64,000 nt of DNA from Hirundichthys speculiger (lineage: Eukaryota > Chordata > Actinopteri > Beloniformes > Exocoetidae). The position numbers were made by a program, and so were the translations under genes. Below are positions 24,526 through 35,643 of this stretch, one piece after another (the first letter of the stretch is position 1; the number at the start of each line of letters is the position of its first letter). The stretch lies in NCBI GenBank assembly GCA_018398805.1, contig JAGFBZ010002395.1, positions 124,001-188,000 of the forward strand. The letters run 5' to 3'. Below the pieces are notes generated by a model, which saw only the letters and a program-made list of their open reading frames with translations, was not told the origin of the DNA and searched no databases.

Positions 24526-27500
24526 TTGTGCAAAGGAAAATACGCTTTCATTTTAATTTTATTAAACCATTGACACCTTGAAATGCGTACAGCCTAGATT
24601 CTGATGAAAGGAAGCATCACACTCATGACAGAATCCATCTTTTCAAGCATCAAGATACCTATTTATGACTGAAAGGCAGACGTTGGGACATCACCATCCT
24701 GTTGGGGTAGCTACCCACGGGTTTTAGATATGGCAGTATCCACTCCTTTTCACTGACTGGTTTCTTCTGAGTCACCTGCTATGTTTTTGTTTGTTTATGT
24801 TTGTTTGTGTTTTTTTTAACTGTGCCCTTTTCCAAATGGTTTCTGCAGAGAACTTCTCAGATGTTATGTTAGATTTAGGCACTGAAACTAGCCCACTTGG
24901 TGAAGATTATAATGATTCATCTTAAAAAACACATTTTCACGAAGTTCTGCAGTTTGACAACATGACAGAAGTGTAATGCCAGGGGCTTCTGACCAAATAT
25001 CAGTACATGACTAGTTAAGAGTAAGAGAGCACTGCATGTACTTTGAAGCTGAAATTAAAATACTGATCGGACTGGCAGCCTCTTCGGGGTGTATCCAATG
25101 TTCCACCCAAAGAGAGCTCCAATAGGCTCCAGCAGATCCCTGTGATCTTGAATAGGGAATAGGCAGGTATAGATGGTCATCCTTTATCTACAGGGTACCA
25201 GTTTGCAAAATGGCCACTGGTGAGTGGAGCAAAAAGGTTTACCAAGCTTGTGCTATGAGGTATCTGGTATCTTGAGGTGTCATCTCCCAAATGTGACTGC
25301 ACTCATTATCAGGTCAACAGGTTCAGCTCTTTGAGGCTGCCAAAGATTCCTTTCGGGAACAATGGGCTGCGCCCATCTTACACCAATTACAAACAATTTT
25401 ATAAGTGCTTTCAAGGTTGCGGAGAAATTTTTTACAGTCAGGAGAAAATGATGAGGAGTCTTCTTTGACACGGGGCTCGCTCCCATGAATTCAGTCGCAA
25501 ATCGGGGCCAATCTGTTGGCAAATGGGGGGACCGTCTGTTCCACATCTTAGCATTATGACAAAACATCAACAGACATCAAACAAATCAAATATTATCGCA
25601 AGACATTATTCTTGTACAATTCAAGCATGTAAGAATTTGTAATTCTCATGGAAATACATTTAGGCAATAGTTTTCCAGCCTTGCTTTCTTTACTGATTAT
25701 GTATTGGTAAATGGCGAGCGTGCAGTTTGTCACCATGCCAAAGTCCCAGTGTGGTTCAGATGTTTTCCTGAAGACTGGGTGTTGGGCACTGCTCCAATCT
25801 GTGATGCATAATCTTTCTAAAAAGGAGTGGCTGTGATAAATTTCCTGAGCAATGAAAACATGAGTCACATGTGACGACTTGCACTGATATGATTATTACC
25901 ATAATAGTTTATGGTTTAAGTACTGGTGATTAAATCACAGATGGCCGTTCTATTTATGCTCTTTTCAATTAACGTTCTATAAGCTCGTACAATGACTGAA
26001 TGAAAGTTTAATATGAATTCAATATGAGTTTATTTCGTATAAATTGGGGTTGTATAAGCTTCACATTTTCTCTGAGAATAACAGTAGCCGCTGGCTACCA
26101 TTGCGCATAAAATATGCACTACTTAAAACACCGTTAAATAATTGATGAAATATATGATCAATATTAATACTTAATGAAACTGAAAGGCCATTAAAGCTTA
26201 TCTTGCCTTCTGTCCCATATTCTACACTCAGAAATCTTCCAAACTAGCTCCAATTAAGACATCAGTATTTTATGCAACACTTTAGTGACGTGTTCAGCTT
26301 TTCTGTCCAGTTTGGCAATTCCTGTTGTAGTGGTCTTGTTTTTTGTTTATGAGAGCAAACATGGCTTGATTTTGGATGTGATTTACATCAGATCAGCCAC
26401 TCTGGTATGTGGATCAGAGGTCAGTTTCACTCCTTCCTCCACTTCCTTGTTACTTTTCTGGCAGCAGAGAAACCGAGCAAGACATAAGCACTTTTCAAGT
26501 CACTCCAGGAGTTTATATTAGCTTTCAGCCTGGATAACATTCACTGCAGCAGGATTTAAAGAAGAAAACGTGGCTTGTGATAACAAAGCCTCTCGGAGTG
26601 GTTTTAAGAAACAAAGCAAGAATTTTCTGTATTTTGTGCACAATGTCCCATTAGAACATACTGTGAATGTCTTAGAAAAAGAAAACTGCCTTATTTTTTC
26701 ATTCAGAAGCATCATTCTTTTCATACAGGGATGCCCTCTTCAATAATCTGGAAGATTAATAGGCAGAAATGTATGTGATTCGATATAAGAACATCAGAGT
26801 TTCCTGGCATGGGGTTCAAAACCAACAACCCTGTGCTCCTTCAGGGCGATCCAGAATCAAAATAGTAACAGCTAATTACATGTTTGCAAGTTCCATGTTT
26901 CCCATGCAGAGCAGAGTCACGTGCAGCTCAGCGTACAGCGCTGCCCTTTGGCTTCGCTCTCTCAAGCGACCCTCTGTTCAACAGGTAAATGACTTACAGG
27001 TACAGCCACGTTACCATACACAGAGAGTGTACATCAGTATCGCTGCTGCTTGATGGGCATACCTAACCTTTGGTCAACATAAGCTGAAAGCCAGATGCCA
27101 GTGAGGTTAAAGGAGGAGTAGGAGGGGGAGGAGGCAGCGAGGACAGGACAAGAGCCCAACCCTTGAGGCTTTCCTCACCCATAAAAAACAAGACATGAAA
27201 GGGGAGCTGTGGTTTGTGAGGCGGTGCCATGCTGTCGTGCCTCGTTTTGAGTTAAACAATTGTGCCGCACAGTGCTGAGCTGAACCAGGGTGGTACATGA
27301 GTGAGAAGGTCACCTCGCAGCTAAAAAACTCCCCAGGATGGATCAACACCCGAGTTTCACTACAGGAATTTCATCATCATGAGTCAGACAAATCATCTGA
27401 AAAGAAATTCATTAAAGCATGAGGAATCTCCTGCAGAATATGATGTGTAAGGCGGCAGAACTCACAGTCATTCGGAGCCTTGCAGACATGCTTCTTTCTC

Positions 27501-27723
27501 TCCTATGGCTTCCTCCAGTTATTCCAGTAAGAGTAAACAGGATCACCACTCATCTCTCAGTCAGTACTGATCTGTTCCTTGTCCAACTGATGAGAACAAA
27601 GGTTGGAATTTCTTGTGAGGTTCAGCACAATGATATTCTTCCCTGTTTTGTCCTTAACTTCGCGCTAAATCTGCGCCTTCCAAATAAGTGGAGCTGTCAA
27701 AGTCACTTCAAAATCAGAAGTTT
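24526..27723. other. Intergenic sequence downstream of traf4
   Basis: AT-rich DNA with no recognisable exon on either strand. The only item I can name is a SINE tail at 25065-25176. Confidence 0.7.
25065..25176 (+). mobile_element. V-SINE / L2-type 3' tail fragment
   Basis: GGTGTATCC...CACCCAAAGAGAGCT...GGCTCCAGCAGATCC...GTATAGATGG parallels, phrase by phrase, the 3' half of the intact SINE at 28531-28893. The tRNA-like head and V domain are absent, so it is 5'-truncated. Confidence 0.75.
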
Positions 27724-28069
27724 ACCTGATTTCTTATGTTTTTGCATGTTTTTTCACAGTTAAATGTTTCAGATCATCAAACAGTCTTGAATATTAGACA
27801 ACGATAACCCAAATAAACACAAAATGCAGTTTTTAAGTGGTAATTTTATTCATTAAGGGAAAAAAACTATCCAAATGTACATGGTCCTGTGTGGAAAAGT
27901 AATTGCCCCACCCATTAAATTGCAAAGTAACTGTGATAAATCACATTTTTTGGAAAGCTGAGTTCAGTTTCACTGGCCACACTCAGGCTTGGTTGCTGTC
28001 AAATCAAGAGATCACTTAAATGGAGGCTCTGTGACAAACGGTTGAAAGATCCTAAAAAGCAAGACATCA

Positions 28070-29010
28070 TCCAAAGAAATTCAGGAACAGATAAGAAGCA
28101 AAGTAACTGACATCTATCAGTCTGGTAAAGGTTACAAAGCCATTTCTAAAACTTTGGGACTCCAGTGGACCACAATGACAGCCATTATCCACAAATGGGG
28201 AAAACATAGGAACAGTGGTGAACCTTCCCAGGAGTGGCCAGCCTCCAAAAATGACCCCAGGAGCACAGCGACGACTCATCCTAGAGAGCACAAAAGAATC
28301 TACAACAACAGTTAAAGAACTGCAGGTCTCACTAGCCTCAGTTAAGGTCAGTGTTCATGACTCAGGCAGACAGAAATGGCATGATGGCAGAGTTACAAGG
28401 CAAAAACCACTGCTGACCGAAGAATACATAAAGGCTCATCTTTCGTCTGTCAATAAAACATCCAAAAACAACCAAGGCTTTTGGGAAAACATTCTGTGGA
28501 CTGAATTTTCTGGAAGATGTGTGTCCCATTGAAGCACAGCGGCTTGGTGGTTAGCAGTGTTCCCTCACACCTAGAAGGTTCCTGGTTCAAATGTCGGCAG
28601 GAGCCTTTCTGTGTGGAGTTTCCATGTTCTCCCTGCGCTTGCATGGGTTTCCTCCGGGTACTCCGGCTTCCTCCCACAGTCCAAAGACATGCGCGTTAGG
28701 TTAATTAATGGTTCTAAATTGCCCGTAGGAGTGGTTGCAAGTGTCCGTGGTTATTTGTCTATATGTGACCCTGTGATGGACTGGTGACCTTTCCAGGGTG
28801 TACCCCTACCTTTCTCACCCAAAGAGAGCTGGGATAGGATCCAGCAGATCCCCATGACCCTGCAGAGGATTAAGCGGGCAAAGATGATGGATGGTGTGTC
28901 CCATTACATCAGGTGTAAAAGTAGCACAGCATTTCAGAAAAAAAACATCATACCAACAGTCAGATATGATGGTGGTAGAATGATGGTCTGGGGCTGCTTC
29001 AGGACCCGGA
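28070..29010 (+). pseudogene. Tc1-type transposase pseudogene
   Basis: From 28070 a helix-turn-helix segment reads SKEIQEQIRSKV and GYKAISKTLGL. After a frameshift near 28212 the next frame gives NLPRSGQPPKMTPGAQRRL and NQGFWENILWTEFSGRCVSH. At WTE the first catalytic Asp block normally found there is deleted. Beyond the inserted SINE the reading resumes as AFQKKNIIPTV and MMVWGC and then decays. It is a dead transposase with frameshifts, a lost catalytic residue and an insertion. Confidence 0.85.
28531..28893 (+). mobile_element. V-SINE, full length, with 12-bp target duplication
   Basis: The 363-bp element is flanked by GTGTGTCCCATT at 28519-28530 and 28894-28905. Its head is tRNA-derived, with an A-box-like GCTTGGTGGTTAGCAGTG and a B-box-like GGTTCAAATG. 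The centre carries the conserved V domain (GTGTGGAGTTTCCATGTTCT, GGGTTTCCTCCGGGTACTCC). The tail is L2-like (CTGGTGACC, CCAGGGTGTA) and ends in GATGATGGATG. It is a retroposon mobilised by a LINE, and it is not a functional tRNA gene. Confidence 0.9.
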
Positions 29011-29035
29011 TGAATTGCTGTGAATAATGGAGCAA

Positions 29036-30781
29036 GAGGCCCAACGGTGGAGCTGCACGCTGAAGCAACAGTCACGATGATTGACGTCGTAGTCAAAAAG
29101 TCGTAGCATAATTCTGCTTTGACAGTCCTGAAATCATCTGCTGGCTCCTTTAACCAATCATCATCATCATTAAAGCAGAAGATTACAATGCCAAGTTCTA
29201 ATAAATACAGAAGCAAAAATAACTTATAAAAAATCACACTTGGCCTCGATTGTCACTGGATTACTGGCGATATAAAATGATTAACGTCCATCTTGAATCA
29301 TTGTGCCATAATTTCCAGGAGTTTTGTCTTCAGATGTATCTTGGCAGGTTACAAAATTTTTAAAAAGTTTTATAATGTAGGATTTTGCATTTATTCTTAA
29401 AACTTATTTTTGCAAGTAAAAGATTTATATTCATTCATAGATTGCCTGTTCTCACTTCAGTCCAATTCAGGATCACAGTTTCTGCAGAAGCCTGATCGTC
29501 GACGGGTGAAAGGTGAGTATACATCATAGGAAAATGTCAAAATATTGTCCTTGACATTGAACACAATGCTGAGCTGGTGATCTTGTGGAAACGTGTACTC
29601 CTGCAGATAATCTTAATTCACTGCCTTTACTTCAAAATTAACAGTTTCTGTGTCTGCAGCCACACAACCCGTAATCTGGCTGTGTGATAAATGCCCACAT
29701 GGCAGATCCATGCACAGAGGAAAAACCTTTAAAACTCCTGCCTCCAGACAAAAATAGAAATTTTATGGGTTTTGGCCTATTTTCGTGCAGCGTTTTCAGC
29801 AGCATACGTTTTATAAGATGACTACTGTATATCAGCTCACTAAAAATGTGACATAAGCTGTTTCCAAACATGACAGGGCTGTTTACGTACACATCCAGCC
29901 AATGTGGCACTTTTTCTCCACAGTAGAAGCATTATCCTGCTAAGACATTTAAACTTGAGTACAGCAATTACACAGACTGTCACTTTGCCTAGACCTCTCT
30001 GTATTTCAGTCACTCAGTTAGGAACAGATGAGGCCTTCAGAGAAAAATGAGTTTCACAGAGAGGGAAAGAACTAGAGCGAATCTTTATGTTTCTGTGAGT
30101 CCCCTGACTGTCAGCAGTTCCACATTTCTGTTTTAACGTTGAAGAGGTAAAGTGTGTTTTATCTATTTTTGTAAAAAAGAAAACTTCTCAATTTGTTTCT
30201 TTTTTTTCATAGACCAAATAATGTCCTCAAAGTAAGATTTTATGAACATTTGTGATGGAACTGCAACATAAAAATGACAAATGACTTAAGTTAAGTAAGA
30301 CTTATAAAAATATTGGTATTTGTATCAATATATTAGCACTTGGTATTGGTACTACCCATCTCTAGGGTTCATGCCCCTGAGTCACAGTAGAAAGGGCCTT
30401 TGCCTTTCATACCTTACAAACAATTCAAAAACTTGAGTAGCAAAAAAAAAAAAAAAAAAAAACTTGCATTGTGAACAAAACACCCAAGTGGATATGCTAA
30501 GTTTTAATGAGGCTGCTGTGCTAGGGGCTAGGGACTAGGGGAGTGGGCTCATATAATGTTTTCTTTACTTTTTACAGACTGTAACTTCCCAAATGGAGGA
30601 ACATAAACTGGAAGCAACAACCCAGGAATTAAAATGGGACGTGAATGGCTGATTTTAGCTCTCAGCACTCCCAGTCCTGTTGTGTGACGTTAACTTCTCC
30701 TGTGTTGTAAAAAGCAAGTCAAAACCATCAGAAATTATTCAACACACAGTGGAAGATACTGAGTATTGAAGTTTCATGTTA
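29036..30781. other. Intergenic sequence
   Basis: No coding exon recognised. It holds an (ATC)n patch near 29158, an A21 run at 30442-30462 and a possible repeat end near 30330-30365 (TTGGTATTGGTACTACCC). Confidence 0.7.
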
Positions 30782-30789
30782 TCATAGCT

Positions 30790-31620
30790 CAGACCTGGGC
30801 AAAACACGGCCCGCGGGCCACTTCCGGCCCTTTGTGCGTCTCTGTCCGGCCCGCATGAGGCCAATCATAAATTACATTGATTACAACTTAATAAAAAAAA
30901 TAAAAAAAACTATGTCGTGCGTGCAATACAACTGTGGTGCTTTTATTTTGAAAGGGTAGTACTTCCGTTGTTAGCGTACGTGCATGAAGGTAAAACAGCG
31001 TAAGTGATGCTGCCGTTAAAATGTGTGTGACGCTAAGAAAAGAAAAGTTGACAAGGAATGACGTGCTTCAACAAGACATGGACCGCTAGTTTTCTTTACA
31101 GAAATAAAAGGTGAAGCCGTGATTGTGCTACAAGATCGCTGTTTAAAGATTATAATTTGAATCCGCACTACACGACCAAACATGAGGAAAAATACAGAAA
31201 TCTGTCTGATAAAGAGCGGGCAATAGAGGCTGATGCATTGCAAGCAAAACTGCAAACCCAACAAGGAATTGGTAAAATGAGGTGGAAAACATTAAAACAT
31301 TATCATTTAATTGATTGTGTTCTATAGATGTGTTGTAATTCACAGTTTGAGGAATTTAACAAGTTAAGAATAAATTGGACTTTTTAATGATTATTTTTGT
31401 TTTTTTACTCGACCTATACGCCACAATTTCACAGAGCCTAATATAAATATCTACAGAATAATTGTATTCTTCTAATTACCGTAAGCTATTTAGAATATAA
31501 TTTAATGCATTTACAGGAAGGAAGTGAGCAGGATTAAGTTCAAGTTATGGTTGATGTGGCCCTCTGACACAACTCAGGTTTTTCATGTGGCCCCTTGTAA
31601 AAATTAATTGCCCACCCCTG
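30790..31620 (+). mobile_element. hAT transposon, internally deleted derivative
   Basis: The 831-bp element is flanked by perfect 8-bp duplications TCATAGCT (30782-30789 and 31621-31628). Its ends are imperfect inverted repeats: CAGACCTGGGCAA at the left and TTGCCCACCCCTG at the right. Both subterminal regions carry GGCCC-rich motifs typical of hAT/Charlie-like elements. A BED-finger fragment remains inside (31142 onward). The catalytic domain is missing, so it would depend on another copy. Confidence 0.9.
31142..31270 (+). pseudogene. BED zinc-finger fragment of a hAT transposase
   Basis: The frame starting at 31142 reads FKDYNLNPHYTTKHEEKY and then LSDKERAIEADALQAKLQTQ. This is the His-containing end of a BED finger and the following helix, as in hAT transposases and the related GTF2IRD2/ZBED proteins. 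The upstream Cys pair is disrupted by stops. Confidence 0.75.
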
Positions 31621-33108
31621 TCATAGCTCGATGGAGATACTATTGTCCCTGGATGCAGCCGCTGTTCTGTTTGTCAGTTCAAACATCCTAGTTCCAGCGA
31701 TGGGAAAGTATTCAATTGGCCTGTTTTATTGTGCTTTTGTTGAAAAAACCCTGTTCAAACATGCCGTTGGTGTAAAACCAGTGTGCAGTACATTCCGTTC
31801 AAAGTGTGCAACCTTCATCTGCACCCTCAATGTATACATACGAATTAGCAGACTTTTGAACCCTGCTGGTGTTATATTACCTATTGTAGTGCTGTTGTTT
31901 AAATTTTCACATATCTTTTGGAAAAATATCCTTTTTCACTCTCCCACAGTCCTCTGGTATACATTACGAACACCTGCAGTGATTAAAATGCAGCATTAAA
32001 ATAGCAGTCACAGCTCTGTTCATTTATTCTGCTGTCTGTGATCCGTTTCAGGTGCTCTGCTGTCTGAACACCTGATCATTCCCTCACCTGTTCCCACACA
32101 CTGCACCACGTTCCCCCAGTATATACACCACAGCCAGCACACTCTTTTATACGTTATACAGACATGTTAGAACTTAATTTGTAATAATTTCCTTTTTTTC
32201 TAAACTTGATTTGGAACACCGTCTTTTTTTTTTTTTCAAACCATTTGTTTGGGCAAGAAAACCACTGAGCTCCAGTTCATCTTACCAGCAGTGATACTTA
32301 TAGAGCAATGCTCTGTAGAAGCAATGTCTCACGACAAGCCCAGTTTAATCCCATTATACCCACTTTCATAATCACCTAGATATCTGGATTAAATTTCCTG
32401 TGTCAACAGCGATTATACTGGGAGAGCAATGGGATTGCTGAAGCATCCAGATGGGCAGATAAAACTGGAAGTGATCAGTAATAGTATAAGTATAGATTAT
32501 ATGGTTCACCACTAGCATGGGGTGCTACACAAGCTGACGCTTCGCCAATAAATGTCATTAAATGTAAAACGTAAATCATGACACTTCTTACAAGAAGGCA
32601 GGGCTTTTTTTTTTGGTCATCCCAATCATGGAGAAAAAGAGGGAAATCTTGACCAGATGGTCCAGGCAAGATTATCCTTTTAACATGGCTTCCCAGGCCT
32701 GCTGAGCTCCTGATGGTATGCAGTTGTTTCAAAGACGTAGAGGAGTAAACGCTCTCCGCTCTCTATCAGCAAGTTCCTCTATTGAGTATGTGCCTGTTTG
32801 CTAGTTCTGTGTGTTTGTTCCCATGGACAGATGTGTGGTCAAGGAAGGGTTACTCAAACAAGTGTGGCTCGTCATCTTGACCCCGCTGCCTTGAATCACG
32901 TAGCACCGCCCACACTTGTCCTGAGCTGTATTTCCACATCTGTGCTGTGGCTCAAATATCACTGCTTCCCCCACAAGCATCTGCTCCAGGAGGAGGACAC
33001 GGCACTGCATAGACTCTCAGATCGTCACACGTCTTACTCATTTGCAACACCACCCTCAGTCTCGGAGATAACCTCACCTCCCAATGTGATATCCTGATAC
33101 TTGAAGAA

Positions 33109-33130
33109 AGAGAGAGAGAGAGAGAGAGAG
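33109..33130 (+). repeat. (AG)11 microsatellite
   Basis: An uninterrupted AG tract, followed by A-rich sequence. Confidence 0.95.
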
Positions 33131-33158
33131 AAAAAAGCAGGATGCAGTCTGTAGAGCG

Positions 33159-33180
33159 CACACACACACACACACACACA
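33159..33180 (+). repeat. (CA)11 microsatellite
   Basis: An uninterrupted CA tract 28 bases after the AG tract. Confidence 0.95.
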
Positions 33181-33679
33181 TCCCCCTCCTCGGCTATATT
33201 AGGATTTACCTCGTACTAACCAGCAGGAAAAGGCCGTTTTCAGTGCACGGGTGGGTGTTATTCTGTCTGTCTTATGGCGACAGACTGTGAGGACTGTCAG
33301 TGAGCAGAGGTAGAGTGGTGTGGTTGCCACGGTGAACGAGCGCCGTTCCCCCTAGCTGGCCTCTGATTGGCCGCAGCCACAACTGGGGGAAGGAGTTTCT
33401 GCCAATTGGAAACAATTGATGTTTTGTTGCCGGGCCAAGCTGTCCTGACATGAAGCTGATGTTTATTGGCAACAAGATCACTCTTCAGGTTTGGAATGGT
33501 TGCACTTATTAAAAAATATGGTAATTTGTGCTGAGGTTTAAAGAGATATAAATAAGGTAATATGTTATCCAATGCCAGCGGTGGAAGAAGTTCTCTGATG
33601 TGTCTATGGAGTAGCAGAAAATGTAAAAATACACATCAATATTCATTAATAATGATTAATAACAATTAATGACGAATGC

Positions 33680-33958
33680 TACCTCATAACTAGATGTTTC
33701 CTGGTTCAAATCGCAGTTGGGGCCTTTCTGTGAGGAGATATTCTCCTTGAGCTTGCATTTACTCCAGGAGGTCACCAGGAACTGGTTTTCTCCCACAGGC
33801 CTGAAACATGCATGTTAGGTTGACTGGTGATGCTAGATCTCTAGTGTGAATGGTTGTGAGGCCCTGTGACGAACCAGCGAGCTTCACAGGTTGTACCCTG
33901 CTTGTCTCTCAATGACACCTGAGACGAGCTCCAGAGGATGAAGTAGGTATACAGCGTT
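33680..33958 (+). mobile_element. V-SINE, diverged copy
   Basis: B-box-like CCTGGTTCAAATC, then GGCCTTTCTGTGAGGAGA, TTCTCCTTGAGCTTGCAT, TTTTCTCCCACAGG, AACATGCATGTTAGGTTGAC and CCTGTGACGAACCAGC, in the order found in the intact copy at 28531-28893. It is strongly diverged, so it is older. An L2-like 3' end follows directly. Confidence 0.75.
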
Positions 33959-33960
33959 TG

Positions 33961-34344
33961 CAGCAAGATGTTGCATATCTTCTATAAGTCTGTTGTGGAG
34001 AGTGAAATCTCATCTGCAGTCATCTGTTGGGGGAGCAGCATCAGAGCCAGTGACGAAGGAAGAAACTGAACAAACTGATAAAGAAGGCTGGCTCTGCTCT
34101 GGACCGTCTGGAGCTGATTCTGCAAAGGAGGATACTTGATAAAATGAAGAACATCATGGAAAACTCTGAGCATCCTCTAAACAACGCGGTGATTCAGGAT
34201 CAGATATGGTGTAACACAGACCAGTACAGGAGATCCTTCCTGCCTGCAGCTAAAACCATCTATAATGAACTGTCAAAGAGACTTAAAACATGACAGCTGC
34301 TGCAACAATTAATTTTTCCTTTGGGGAATCAATAAAGTATTTTT
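33961..34344 (+). mobile_element. Non-LTR retrotransposon 3' end (L2/Rex-like), 5'-truncated
   Basis: The sequence codes, with stops and shifts, for the C-terminus of a LINE reverse transcriptase. The clearest part is YRRSFLPAAKTIYN from 34225. It is followed by the usual 3' end, TTCCTTTGGGGAATC then AATAAAGTATTTTT. All upstream RT and endonuclease regions are missing. The exact clade is uncertain. Confidence 0.7.
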
Positions 34345-34739
34345 GCACAATCGAACAGAGGACACGTAGTTGAAAGGATACAAGATTCTATAAATCTCCT
34401 AATTATGCCCACAGTAATATAGTAATATCTGTTCTGGGCAGATAAACTTTAATCAATAGGAATCTCACAGTGTAATTACTGTAATAAACTGTAAAAGCAA
34501 TTATACCATGGGATAACTGGAAGTCAATCACATCACCATTGTAGCTGGTTTCCACTGTAGGGGCACACTGGATTACAGGACAGAGTATCCAAGGGAGACT
34601 GGTCAGTTGCAAACTCAACATTTTTCAGGAACCAGCACACCATCTGGGTATTTTTGCATACTGTAGATTGCAGCTGAGGAACTATTGCACATATTATACG
34701 ATATTACGATATTTATACCAAGATCAGTTCATACCAGTA
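34345..34739. other. Intergenic sequence, nothing recognised
   Basis: AT-rich spacer between the LINE end and the solo LTR, with no ORF or repeat that I can support. Confidence 0.6.
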
Positions 34740-34745
34740 GTAGAC

Positions 34746-35127
34746 TGTCATGGCCTGGGTCGCCCATGGCAGAGGTTTTCTGTTTCGCCTCCTGTTTCTA
34801 GTGCTTCCTGTTTTACTTTGAAGGTTTGTCTTGTCTTCGTTGTATTTGGCTTTTTCTTCCTCCCGCCTTGTCATCCTGATTGTTGATGTTCCCCAGTATA
34901 TTTAATGTATACAGGGTCCATTAGTCGTCGTTAGTGTTGGTAGCCCTGTCTGTATTCCTGTGTGTCATCCATCCTTGTCCTGATCGTCGTCCTGCTTTCA
35001 CCCCCTGTCTTCACCCCGGTAACTAGGATTTAAGTTGAGTTGGATTTTTGTTTTTGTCAATAAATGCCTTTTTTTGAATTCCTACACTTTGGTTCCTCCC
35101 TTTAACAACTCCTACAAAGTCATGACA
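34746..35127 (+). mobile_element. Solo LTR with 6-bp target duplication
   Basis: The 382-bp unit starts TGTCATGG and ends CATGACA, giving the TG...CA ends of an LTR with a short inverted repeat. It lies between GTAGAC (34740-34745) and GTAGAC (35128-35133). A polyadenylation signal AATAAA sits at 35059, 63 bases before the end, as expected for the R region. No gag or pol lies nearby, so it probably arose by recombination between two LTRs of a Gypsy-like or related element. Confidence 0.8.
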
Positions 35128-35133
35128 GTAGAC

Positions 35134-35643
35134 TAGACTGTACTCTGTCCACAGTGATGGTTTTAAAAACCGCCTGTGTCTGATAAACTTCACTGCTGAA
35201 CCTCCCAAAGCTGCTGACTGCTCTGACTGGTTTATCCGATGACATCAAGATCCTCAGCTCCTTGAGTCTCGTTTAAAGATGGAATTTAGAGTAACTCTTT
35301 AGTTTTAAATTACTGTGCATATATTAGATATTTCTTTCTGTTCACTGAGACAATCTGTGTCCTTTATCAAATAAGACAGTTTTGCATCTGTTTTCAAGAA
35401 TGAGTCAACTCTGTTGATATAACGCCTTTCGTTGGTTATAAAAGGCTGCCTGCCAAGTAAAAAGAAAATATACCACTTGAAGTTCCTGGTGTGAATCAAG
35501 TCTTGTTAAACCATTAAATAAGCAAGTAATGCATGAAAGTGAAAAGGAGCTTTTTAACTGAGCTTTTGTTTATTATCATGCCAGATCTTTTGTGAAATTT
35601 AACTAAATATGTCAATTTGTCAAATGAAAGCAATATCATAATA
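35134..35643. other. Intergenic sequence, nothing recognised
   Basis: AT-rich spacer between the solo LTR and the Tc1 element. No supported feature. Confidence 0.6.

Larger units (their letters stand above)
27724..29035 (+). mobile_element. Tc1/mariner transposon, truncated and interrupted by a SINE
   Basis: The left part (CCTGATTTCTTATGTTTTTG ... TGTGGAAAAGTAATTGCCCC) matches the long terminal region of a common fish Tc1 family. A degenerate transposase follows, in + orientation. At 28530 it is split by a V-SINE and resumes at 28906. Homology fades near 29035, before the DDE-region aspartates and the right inverted terminal repeat, so the right third is missing. The extreme left end also appears lost. 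Confidence 0.85.
31629..33679. other. Intergenic sequence
   Basis: No recognisable exon. The 122-aa and 99-aa forward ORFs here have no motif and no conserved look. It includes a T run near 32224 and two adjacent dinucleotide microsatellites at 33109-33180. Confidence 0.65.

Noticed and set aside
28531..28600. Possible tRNA gene (A and B box-like motifs)
   Set aside because: It is the tRNA-derived head of a SINE, continuous with the V domain and flanked by a target duplication.
28815..29237. 140-codon minus-strand ORF
   Set aside because: Antisense to the V-SINE tail and the Tc1 relic.
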